Shown here piece after piece: positions 23,501 to 35,500 of a DNA stretch of 64,000 nucleotides. This stretch comes from Litsea cubeba (Eukaryota > Streptophyta > Magnoliopsida > Laurales > Lauraceae): NCBI GenBank assembly GCA_012931725.1, contig CM022951.1:9490083-9554082 (forward strand), given 5' to 3'. Below the pieces are notes generated by a model that was not told where the DNA came from, searched no databases, and saw only the letters and a program-made list of their open reading frames with translations. The position numbers were made by a program, and so were the translations under genes. The stretch's first letter is position 1. Every line of letters begins with the position of its first letter.

Positions 23501-26500
23501 AGGACCTGCCGAAGTATTCAGACCTGGATCCCGAGCCGAGCTCCGTACCTGCAACTGAAAGTGTCCCGGTTGAAGCTCCTGCAGCTGACGACGCTCCAGC
23601 TGCCCCGGTCTTGAGCGATGCCCCGGTCGCCAGTGATGCTTCGGCCGTGCCTCAGGGTGAGACCTCTTCTGCCCCTGGTTCGGGTGAGGCACCGGTCAAG
23701 GCATCCTCCGCCGGCGGCGCTCTGAGCAAAGTCACGGTTTCGGCCGAGTCCACTAGTCCATCAGATGTGGTGATCGACCTAGTGGAGTCGCCGAAACCAT
23801 AGTAGTAGCCGGGCTCCTTTATATTTCTGTCTTCCTGTCCGTGGTGCTTTTGCTTCTCAGCCTTGTAAATATTTTCTGCAATCAATGAAAGACGGGCTTC
23901 TTTACTTGTGAATTTGTCTCTTTGCATTTGTCTCTCTTTCATTCCTGGATGTGCATTGAATGGTATTGAATGCCTTTACTGTGTGGCGTGGCCCTTGAGG
24001 TAGAAAGAGTCAAACGGTCCTCATAGCTGTCAGCGCCGACTCTCCGTATTCTGGAGACCGTAAATAGCAATAAACATGGTGGCACGACTGACGAGGGAAT
24101 CGGACGGATGTCTCCACGCGGCGTCATAGGGATCCGCGGTAACGCGTCGGAGACTTCGCCCTCATAACTTCTTTCGGAGACTGAGCCCTTCTTCTTCTTA
24201 TAAATAGGGATGGCAAGCTCTCCATGGGAGAAGAAAAGAAACGGAAGTAGGATGGCTTAATTCACTTAGCTATAGGAACCATGTCTGACAAACATTCTGT
24301 AATCTTCGATCCGGGGGGAACCCTTGCGCCTGTGGACGGCTTTCTCCAAGGGGGGAAGCCCGTCGTGGTCTGCGCGCTCTCTGAAGGAACTCCCCGTGGA
24401 CCACGAGCTCTCTGAACGCGGGTTCATGGTCATCCGTCCCTGGCCAGACAGAGTGAGGATGCACTGCAACGCAACCGGGGGACGGTGGCGCATTCTCGTC
24501 TGACACGGTCTTGCGCGAACGCCGGACGGAAGGCGGGATTGAGGCCCCGCTGGTCCTGGGGTTTCTTCAAGCTTGGCTGGTCTCACTGACCGGAGTGTGT
24601 TGAAGAGCTCAGCGAGGTCCAGGGCCTCCGAACTGGGGGTGCTCTATAATCGCTTTGGTCTGACCAGCCAAAGTGTATTATAGAGCTCTGTGAAATTCAG
24701 GATCACTCAGAACCTCCAGGCAGCGATCCGGCGTCCTCGAGCCTTCTACCTGAAGAGTCGGTGAAAATCAGAGTCTCCCAGTTTTCGCTTCATTTTCTGT
24801 TTTCATAGGACTGCGATCCTCCTTTTTGTATTTTGCTCTCTGTTCTGTGGCTTTTGTAGTGAAGCAGTTTACAATGAATAAAATGCCAAACTGTGTACAA
24901 TGCTCTTGCATCGTCTTCTGTTTTTCTTGCACTGTTCTGGAACACTTTCTGTGCTGTGTTTTTTGAGTGCTGGCACTGACCTCGGCCGAAATGGCATGCT
25001 TTGGCCGAAATGGCTGGCCTTGCGCCGAGGTGGATCCATACCGTGGCCGAATTAACTTGCGCCGAGGTGGCCACATCGTTCCGCCGGCTAGGCGAGAGTG
25101 AGTTCGGCAATGGCCTTCTGAGGGGTGTATGAACCCGGACTTTAGGAAACGGCTGAGTGTAGGAACTTCAGACCATTCCCAGGGCGGTAGACCCTTGCAG
25201 AGTGGGATGAAACCTGATTTTAGGAATTCGGCCGAGTATCCGAACTCGAGGCAGACTGTTCAAAACACGGGGCTTTAGGAAAGGCTGAGTGTAAGAACTC
25301 CCGGCCATTTCCAGGGCGTAGAGCCTGAAGTGTGTCCAAGACACGGGGGCTTTAGGAAAGGCTGAGTGTAGGAACTCCAGGCCATTTCCAGGGCGTAGAG
25401 CCTGAAGTGTGTCCAAGACACGGGGGCTTTAGGAAAGGCTGAGTGTAGGAACTCCAGGCCATTTCCAGGGCGTAGAGCCTGAAGTGTGTCCAAGACACGG
25501 GGGCTTTAGGAAAGGCCGAGTGTAGGAACTCCAGGCCATTTCCAGGGCGTAGAGCCTGAAGTGTGTCCAAGACACGGGGGCTTTAGGAAAGGCTGAGTGT
25601 AGGAACTCCAGGCCATTTCCAGGGCGTAGAGCCTGAAGTGTGTCCAAGACACGGGGGCTTTAGGAAAGGCTGAGTGTAGGAACTCCAGGCCATTTCCAGG
25701 GCGTAGAGCCTGAAGTGTGTCCAAGACACGGGGGCTTTAGGAAAGGCTGAGTGTAGGAACTCCAGGCCATTTCCAGGGCGTAGAGCCTGTGCTGCCGGAG
25801 TCGACCAGAGAGAGACGACAGATTGATGACAGGGCAGAAGCTGCTTTTATTGATTCTGAGATTCATTACATCTTTAGAAATAAAATTTCTTCAAGTGGGA
25901 TGCATTCCACGGTCTCGGTAGCGGCTTGCCTTCCAAGTCTTCGAGCTTGTAGGCCGACTTTCCTGCCAGTGAGGCTACTCTGAACGGGCCATGCCAGTTC
26001 GGGGCAAGCTTCCCCTCGTTTGGTTCTTTGTCAGCTGGCAGGGTCTTCTTTAAGACAAGCTCCCCCGCGGTGAACCTTCTTTCTTTGACATTTTGATTGT
26101 ATGCCCTGGCTAACCGCTGCTGATAGTCGGTCAGTCTCAGGGCTGCTGCTTCTCGTCGCTCGTCTGCCAGCTCCAGCTCCATTGCCAGGTTCGTCTCATT
26201 TCGGCCTTGGTCGATCAGCTCTGTCCTCAGGGTAGGAAGGCCGATTTCCAAGGGAATGACCGCCTCCATCCCGTAGGCCAGAGAGAAAGGTGTTGCCGAG
26301 GTGGACCTCCTTGGAGTTGTTCTGTATGCCCACAACACGCTCGGAAGCTCCTCTGTCCATCTGCCCTTTGCCTTGTCCAGTCGCTTCTTCAGGCCGTCCA
26401 GGATCACTTTGTTAGAGATTTCTGCCTGGCCATTACTCTGTCGATATGCCGGGGTGGAGTAATGGTTTCTGATGCCGTGCACTTGGCAGAAGTCATTGAA

Positions 26501-29500
26501 GGACTTGGAGTCGAACTGAGTCCCGTTATCTGAAATCAGGGTCCGGGGGATGCCGAACCTCGTAAGGATATTTTTCCAAACGAAGTTCCTGGAGTCCCTG
26601 TCCGTGATGGAAGACAACGGTTCAGCCTCTATCCACTTTGTGAAGTAGTCCGTAGCCACTATCAGCCATCTCTTGTTCCCTGGAGCTCGGTGAAGAGGCC
26701 CCACAATGCCCAGGCCCCATTAAGCGAAGGGCCATGGGCTGGAGAGGGGACTCAAATCCTGTGCTGGCTGATGGAGGGAGTGGGAGAACTTCTGGCATTT
26801 CTCGCATTTCCTGGCGTAGACCTGGGCGTCCTTCTGCATGTAGGGCCACCAGTAACCCTGGCTGATTGCTCTGTAGGCCAATGACCGACCTCCTATATGG
26901 CTGCCGCAGATTTCTTCGTGGATCTCATACAGGAAGTCGTTCACCTTGGTCGGGTGGACGCATTGGAGGTATGGACCTGTGAAGGACTTCCTGTAGAGTT
27001 TGCCTTCGGGAGAGAGCCAGAACCGAGCTGCCTTGAGCCTGATCTTGTGGGCTTCGGTCTTGTCCTCGGGGAGCTGGTCGTCCTTCAAGTAGGCGACAAT
27101 TGGATCCATCCAGCTAGGGCCGCGGTCAGCACAGAGGACAAGCCGAGATGAATGGAGTTCTAGACTTGACCTTGATACTGATCCGACCTCGATGGTCCTC
27201 TTCTTTCCTGCTTCAACGGCGGAGGCCAGGCTTGCAAGTGCATCTGCATGCGTGTTAGTATCTCGGGATATTTGCCTGACCTCGGCCTTCTGGAAATGAG
27301 AGAGTAGTTTTTTCGCAAGGGCTAAGTAGGCCGCCATCCTGTCGTCCCTGGCCTGGTAGTCTCCAGCGAGCTGGCTTGTTACCAGTTGGGAGTCGCTGAA
27401 GATCTCCAGGTGCTGGGCTCCGAGAATTTGGGCGCTGTTCAACCCTGCAATCAGTGCTTCGTACTCTGCCTCATTGTTTGTCGCTTTGAAGTCGAGGGTG
27501 AAAGCCTGCTCTATGACCAGTCCTTCTGGCGATTGGAGAACTATGCCGGCGCCAGCTCTCTTGGAGGTAGACGACCCGTTGACAAAGATCTTCCATGCCG
27601 AGGTGGGAGCCTGTTCGACCTCAGATTCTATTGGCTCGTGCCCTGTGCCCCCCAGTGCCGTGCCGAGCTGGGTCGGAGCCGGGTTGGGGGAGACGAATTC
27701 GACAATGAAGTCTGCCAGGATCTGGGCTTTGATCGCAGTTCGGGGACGGTACTGTATGTCATACTGCCCCAGTTCAACCGCCCACTTTGATATTCGCCCT
27801 GAAAAATCAGCTTTCTTGAACACTGAACGGAGTGGATGCTCCGTGATTACCACAATGGTGTGGGATTGGAAATAATGGGAGAGCTTGCGGGAGGCGCTGA
27901 CGAGAGCCAGCGCAAGCTTCTCCAATAGGAGGTACCTGGTCTCGGCATCGAGTAGGGTCTTGCTCGTGTAATAGATTGGCTTTTGAACTCCCTCGTCGTC
28001 CCTGATGAGGACGGAGCTTACTGCGTGATCCGAGACCGCAAGGTACAAATACAGAATCTCCCCCAAAGTTGGGGTGGAGAGTAAGGGTGGTGACATTAAA
28101 TAGGTTTTGAGTGCGGCCAATGCCTGGTCGCACTCAGGGGTCCACTGGAATTTTAGATTTTTCTTTAGAAGCTGAAAGAAAGGCCTGCACTTATCTGATG
28201 ACCGGCTGATGAAGCGATTGAGTGCGGCGGCCACTCCTATGAGCCTCTAAACTTCCTTCGTGGTAGAGGGACTCTGGATGCCCTGGATGGCAGTAATCTG
28301 GTCCGGATTGGCCTCTATCCCCCTCCGCGTTACCAAGCTGCCGAGGAACTTGCCAAAGGCTACGCTGAAGGCGCACTTGGAAGCGTTTAGCTTGAGCTTG
28401 TACGCGCGAAGGATGTCGAAGACTTGGCCGAGATCCGCCAGATGGTCGCTGGAGCGCACAGACTTGACGACCATGTCGTTGATGTACACCTCTACCGATC
28501 GGCCGAGCTGGGCCTGGAACATTTTTGTGACGAGGCGCTGATAGGTCGCCCCCGCGTTCTTCAGCCCGAAGGGCATCACCTTATAGCAGTAAGTGCCGCG
28601 GGGGGTGATGAACGATGTTTTCTCCTCGTCAGGTTCGTAGAGCGGGATCTGATGATAGCCTCGGTAGGCGTCAAGGAAGCTCATTCGGTCGTGACCAGCG
28701 GTGGCGTCGATCAGTTGGTCAATCTTTGGGAGGGGAAAACTGTCCTTAGGGCAAGCCCTGTTCAAGTCGGTGAAGTCCACGCACACCCTCCACTTCCCAG
28801 CTTTCTTCTTGACCACCACCGTGTTGGCCAGCCATACCGGGTACTGGACTTCCCGGATGGCCCCTGCTTTTAGCGGGTTGTCGATCTCTTCGACGACCGC
28901 ATCTGTCTGCTGCAGCCCGGTCCTTCGGGCCCTCTGCACCACCGGCTTGTGGTCGGGGTCGACGTTGAGCTTGTGGCACATGACCTCAGGTTCGACCCCA
29001 GGCATTTCGCTTGGGTTCCAAGCGAAGACGTCCACATTCTGCATCAAGAACCGAGAGAGTTCGGCCCTTTCTTCGTCTGGCAGCTGAGTGCCAATCAGGA
29101 AGAACCTGTCTGGGTCCGCCGGGTCTAGCCTGACCTCGGCTAGGTCCTCGATGCTCTTCTTTTCAGGGTCCCGGCCGATCTCATCGAGGCCTTTCTCGAA
29201 CTCGGCCAGGTTGACGCGCTCTGGCTCCTTCACTGCTGGGACTGCGGCCAGCATGCACTGCCTGGCCTGCTGCTGGTCTCCCTCCACTGTGATTACTTCC
29301 ATCTTGCCCTCCTTGTTCTCAAGGACGAACTTCAGCTTTTGGTGGAGGGAAGAAGGAACTGCCTCTAGCTTGTGGAGCCACGTTCTGCCCAGAATGACAT
29401 TGTAGGGAGAAGGGGCGTCCACAACCAGGAAGTCGGCCAGCACGGAGGCTCCGCCAACTCGGGTTTCCAAGGTGATCCTACCCTTGGGATAGACTGGCAT

Positions 29501-32500
29501 GGCGGATAACCCTAGCAAGGGTGCTCGGACCTCCGTGAGATCTGCTTCGGAGAGCTTCATCCTCTTGAAGCAGTCGTAGTAGAGGACCTCGGAGGAGCTG
29601 TCGGAGTCGACGAGGATCCTCTTCACTATGAAGTCTCTCAGCTTCATGGTGAGGACCAGGGGGTCGTTGCGAGGGACCTGGATTCCCTCTAAATCTCGAT
29701 CCGAGAACGAGATGGCAAGTCGGTCGCGGCGGGCTTTCTTGGATGCCGGAACGAGTTCGGCTTTCATTACTTCTTTCCCGTGCGAAGCCCGCCTGGCTTC
29801 GGCACGGGCCTGAGAGCTGCCCCGAGACGAGGGAGCGGGAGCTGAGGACGCCAGATGGATCACGTTGATGATCTTCTCTGAGTCCTCGCTGTCTGGAGCC
29901 TGGGCCGCGCTCTGGTGAATTCGGCCCTCGCTGCCGCCGGCATCACCTGCCTTGACAAACTCTGGGATGTGGCCCTCTTCAGCCAGCTTCTCCAGATACC
30001 CCTGCAAAGTCTTGCATTCTTCGGTCCTGTGCCCGTTGCCCCTATGGAAGGAGCAGTAGAGCTTGCTTCGGGCGCCTTCGGTGGGTTCATTCTTCATGGG
30101 CTGAGGATACTTGAAGAACGGCTTGGACCTGATCTTGGTCAGGATGCGGTAGATCGGCTCCTTGAAGACGACGTTGATGCTCTGACCGGCGCTGGAGGAA
30201 GGTCTGGGCTTCCAGGGGCCCCCAGACCTGGACGACGAAGGCTTCGCCGAACTGGAGACCCAGGCCTGCTTGGTCTCCTGCTTCTGGGAGGGCCTCTCGC
30301 CTCTCTGTCGAGGCTGGCTACTCTTCTGCTCGGGTTCCGGATGCCCGTCCTGATCCCTAGCTCGGATCTCGTCTTCCTCTTGGGCGATGAAGCGCTTCAC
30401 TCGGGACATCAACTCTGGCGTGGATTCTGGGGGGTTCCCGGCCAAGTCCTTCCGTAAGTCGTTGCCGGGAGTCAGGGCATGCTGGAAGGCGTAGATTGCT
30501 ATCCCTTCCCTCGTGCCCTCGATCTGGCTGTGGACCGCCCAGAATCGCTGGGCGAACTTGGCGAGGGTTTCGCCCTGCTTCATTCTCAGGGCGAGGAGGT
30601 CCCCTTCCTTCTTGGGGACGACGGTGTAGGCTTGGAACTTCTTCCGGAAGGACAGCTGGAGCTCCTTCCAACTGGAAACCGACTGCTCCGGGAGAGAGCA
30701 GAACCACTTCAGGGGGAGGTCACCCAAACTGGAGGAGAAGATTTTGCAGTTTAGGTGACCCTCGTTCCCCCAGATGGACATCTTCTGGGAGAAGTGTCGG
30801 AGGTGTGCGGATGGGTCGGACAGTCCGTCATAGGGGACGAACCGCGGGACGGAGAACTTTCTGGGCAAGGGGGTGCGCTCGATCTCTTTTGTGAAGGGCG
30901 AGCCCCCCAGATCAGTGTGACCATAGATCTGCTTCTGGTCCCGCATGTCCAAGTTGTGCTGGAGAGCCAATCTGACACGTTTGTCAAATCGCTCTTGCTC
31001 ATCGTCCTTCTCTGGAGTCTGAGCTCTGGGCTTTCGCTTGGGATGGCTCGGGCTACGACGGCTATGAGTTCGGCCGTCGCGGCTATGGTGACTTCGGCTG
31101 TTGCTCGAGCCTTCGTCACGGATCTGGCTCCGCTTCTGGTCCAGATGATGTCTGAGGTCCTCGCGCGGAGGCTGGGCTGCCCTGCTGGGGGCGTCCCTCC
31201 TCTTCCCTTGAGGCTCAGAGACCTACCTCAAGGAGGCAGTTCGCGCTGCCCTCAGCTGCTGTTGGAGCTGCTGGAGCTCTCGGACTAACCGCTCCTGCTT
31301 CTGGAGAAGAGCGTCTTGGGCTGCGACGTCTCCTCCAGCGGCTGGAGGCTGATCGCGGCGCCTCTCCTCTACGGCAACAGCTTTATCTTTGCGGGGACGC
31401 TCGCGCCGGTGCTCGTCGCGTCGGGGGTGGCACAGTTTCGTCCGCTGAGAGCGAGGCCTTGACTCCCTCTTGGAAGGGGATCTCGACAAAGAGTTGGGAG
31501 CCCAGGCGACCCTCGCCTGCGGATGTGCCTTGGACCGTTCGGGACCGTCCCTGAGGAGGGACGTCCGTCGACGGTGCTAGCCGCTCGAGGATTGCCCTCG
31601 AGGACTCTCCGCCCTTCTTAGCTTTCGGTGGCATGGCTTCTGAGAGATTGAGGTTTAAAAGGTTGGGAAAGTTGGGATATTACTTTCCCACAGACGGCGC
31701 CAATTGTAGGTGCAGAAAATAATGACCCACAATAAGGAGGTGCCGTAGAGGACTTATCCGATGATGATGATGACTGGGAATGTCTGGGTGCCGTCCGAAA
31801 GCCTGAAAGAGAATAGCAAACGATCAAAGGACCCTGGCCTGGGCGGCGCAAGGCTCTCCGATGCCAAAGTCAGTGAGAGGACTGGAACAATGGAAGGAGA
31901 GGAAGAAGAGAGACAGAGTAACGGCTCTGTGTATGAAATCGTGCGTACCTTAGATGATGGTTTGAGCCTCTATTTATAGAGTTTGGAACGTATCTTTAGT
32001 AGATATTGTGGTGTGGGGCCCGTGATTCGACTGGGAAGTCACGATCAGCCCACATTGCATTAATTGTGGTCCAGTCCAGTCCACTCTGTATTAAATGCGC
32101 GTCGGGTCAGCCCACGTCGCATTTAATGCACATCTTGTTGGGCCAGATCGTGTTGGGCGCCTTTGGCGGTAGGGATACCAGCGGATCTGCCCTCGGGCCC
32201 TGCCCTGATGTGGCCTCAGCCGCTGGATGCCGCCCTGTCAGGGATCTGGCGAAGATTGTGAGCGGCTGGATGTCGCATCTGTCCCACTAGCTCGCGCCCC
32301 TATTCTTCCACGTGCCTGATGACGTGGGGGAAGAGGGGTGCAAGTGAAGGTTCTCTCTTGCTTCGGCTTCTGTCCCGGCTTCTTCAGCCGAGGTGGAGTT
32401 TTCTGCCGAGATGACATCCGGGGTGGCTCAGCCGAGGTGGAGCTCCCTGCCGAGATGGCACCCGGGGTGGACCAGTTCGGCGCTAGTGGCCCGGAGATGC

Positions 32501-35500
32501 TTGACTTCGGCCGAGGCCTCTGTCCTGGTAGCCGGGGTGAGATTGGTGCCACGTGGATGGCACGTGAGAATGCTTAGCCCCATCTGATGGCTGTGATTAG
32601 CTTAATCCTGTGGTTCTGGAAATCTCCCCACACACCTGTGTAGTGAAAATCCCTTCAAACAATAGGACAATCTGAGAGAGTGACGAGACGGTGAGCGACG
32701 ACTGTCTCATTCATTCGGCAAGTGGAAGAAGGGCAAACGGCCAAAGACCCGCTCAACTTGGACGCGTAATATGTACAAAAGAGTCACCATGAAACGCAGA
32801 CAGATTGAATACTAATTGTCAGAGTAGTCGCCTTCTGATATGGACTCATTTATACTCATTTAAGACTTAATTGTAGGCCATTTCAAGTTACAGACCACTG
32901 ATTCTTCCCGTCTTTGCACAGTAAATCTACACAGCGCAGTGCTCGGATGTGAGGCATTGACCGACTGTTAGTAGTTTTCTGCTATTGGTGAAGGTAAAAA
33001 AAGATTTTGTTACAGTGTCGTGTTTACCCTTTTCAACCCTGCAAAGGAGGTTGGGACCCACGAGGGACCCATCATGGGGAGAGAACTTCCACAATCAGGG
33101 AGGAAAATCGCACTGCAAGAAGAGTACCTAGGGATTGATTCCTAGGAAGTAGGGCGAGGAATACCCAAATCGGCACCGAAAAAAGAGACCATCATTGTAT
33201 TGAATCGTGATGACCAATGTTTGATTCGTGGGAATCAGCAAAACATAGTTCCTATAAATGAAAACGAGGAAGGATGTCTTGTCCCAACAGAACTGTAAGA
33301 AAAGCACATGGCGACTCGCATCCATCCTTTTTTTTCCCTTCATTCTTGGTTGGGTAAGCTGAATCTAAACTAGAAAAATTTTGAAGCTGTGAAATGTCCA
33401 TCCAATGAGTCGACTCGTCAATCCGGCCATTTAGTCTGGCTAGAACTTGTTGACTGATCGAGTCATGATCCAGTCTGTAGGTGCAGAAAATAATGACCCA
33501 CAATAAGGAGGTGCCTTAGAGGACTTATCCGATGATGATGATGACTGGGAATGACTGGGTGCCGTCCGAAAGCCTGAAAGAGATGAACAAACGGTCAGAG
33601 GACCCTGGCCTGGGCGGCGCAAGGCTCTCCGATGCCAAAGTCAGTATGGGAACTGGAACAATTGAAGGAGAGGAAGAAGAGAGGCAGAGTAACGGCTCTG
33701 TGTATGAAATTGGGCGTACCTTAGATGATGGTTTGAGCCTCTATTTATAGAGTTTGGGACGTATCTTTAGGAGATATTGTGGTGTGGGGCCCGTGATTCG
33801 ACTGGGAAGTCACGATCAGCCCACATTGCATTAATTGTGGTCCAATCCAGCCCACTCTGTATTAAATGCGCGTCGGGTCAGCCCATGTCGCATTTAATGC
33901 ACGTCTTGTTGGGCCAGATCGTGTTGGGCGCCTTTGGCGGTAGGGGTACCAGCGGATCTGCCCTCGGGCCCTGCCCTGATGTGGCCTCAGCCGCTGGATG
34001 CCGCCCTGTCAGGGATCTGGCGAAGATTGTGAGCGACTGGATGTCGCATCTGTCCCACTAGCTCGCGCCCCTATTTTTCCACGTGCCTGATGACGTGGGG
34101 GAAGAGGGGTGCAACTGAAGGTTCTCTCTTGCTTCGGCTTCTGTCCCGGCCTCTTCAGCCGAGGTGGAGCTTTCTGCCGAGATGACACCCGGGGTGGCCC
34201 AGCCGAGGTGGAGCTCCCTGCCGAGATGCCACCCGGGGTGGACCGCACTACTAGAAAAAAGACTTTTTATATCGGTTACAAAAACTTCCTTATATCGGTT
34301 TTTCATAAAACCGATATAATATCTTCGGTCAATATTTTTTATATCGGTTAATAATTTTTTATATCGGTTACATTGTAACCGATATAATAATCTCTATATA
34401 TCATATCAGTTAACAAAGATTCGATATTAATTGATATATTTTATATCGGTTATTATTAAACCGATATTATATACACTTCTAAAATACACTTATTTATATC
34501 GGTTTTAAAAATTTATTAATATCGGTTATTAGTAAAACCGATATTATATACACTACTATAAAAATATAATGATTTATATCGGTTTTAAAAATTAGTAATA
34601 TCGGTTATTAATAAAACCGATATAATATGTCCCTTTATATAATTTTTCACTGTGGGCTCACTACCGTTTCCCACCCTTTATTTCCTTCTTTCCCGCATGT
34701 TTTCTCTTCCCTCCCACAGTTCCCCCCGAAACCCACTTTCTTTTTCTTCAGTTTTCCCTTCCCCCTTTTTCCCCTACTCCCGCGCTCTCCCCTCTCCCTC
34801 TCCATCTCCCTCTCTCTATTTCTCCCTCCCTCCCTCCCTCTCGCTCTGCACTGTGCCCTCCCGCGCGCCGACGATGACTACGCCTTCGAGACCGACGGTG
34901 AGGCCGCCTTCGAAACCAAAAACCTTGCCTCTCGCCCATTTTCTACTCTCTCAATCGACCTTGGCACCAGCATTCACCACCGGCAGTTGCCTCTTCGTCT
35001 CCTCTCCGACGACGACGATGATGACGATGATGATGCTGGACAGCGTATCCATGACGGGGAAGCCAAGTTCAGCGATCTGCTTAACCGGAGCTGGGTTCGG
35101 CCGGACACAATCGCTGCGGGCGGCGGCGATGGCGGGTCGATGCCGTGGGAGAGAGGGGAGGATGATGGAGAGGAGGAAGGGAAAGGGTTGAGGAAGAAGA
35201 GAGCCAAGGCGCCGAGATAACCATCCAACTCTCTGTTTATCTCTCTTTCTTCAAAATGGCGATCGATCAAGAATCCACTTTCAAACCCAAGAACAGAATA
35301 ATCGTGGTTAGCAATAATGCCCTCTCCCTCTCATTTTCTATCTGTCATTACTAATTTTTATTTCTATTAACTACTAGGCTCTGTTTCATAAAAGTTTTGT
35401 TCTTAAGCTTGAGTCAGGGAGCTGGACGTCCGGGTGAGGAGAATGTGTGGCCTCCTTGGCTTCGTCCTAGGTCTTTGCAGACTCTTACAAAAGTGAATGT

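Larger units (their letters stand above)
19895..32634 (-). mobile_element. E3: full-length Tat-type Ty3 retrotransposon with antisense extra ORF
   Basis: 12.7 kb, minus orientation, flanked by target duplications CCTGT (19890-19894 and 32635-32639). LTRs at 19895-20823 and 31705-32634 differ at about eight sites. In minus orientation the primer-binding-type segment ATTGGCGCCGTCTGTGGG follows the 5' LTR (31687-31704), and the purine tract AAAAGCTAGGGGGC precedes the 3' LTR. The order is gag, protease, RT, RNase H, a second RNase H, integrase (31634 to 25874), then a 77-bp tandem array, then a plus-strand three-exon ORF. Two RNase H domains and an antisense extra ORF mark the Tat (Retand/Ogre-like) group. 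It carries nonsense and active-site changes and is probably no longer autonomous. Confidence 0.92.

Noticed and set aside
25168..25866. Series of overlapping 68-82 codon frames ending LEMAWSSYTQP
   Set aside because: They restart every 77 bp with the tandem array and have no start context or homology.
29915..30894. Plus-strand frames of 91-180 codons opposite gag
   Set aside because: Shadow frames of the GC-rich gag core on the minus strand.
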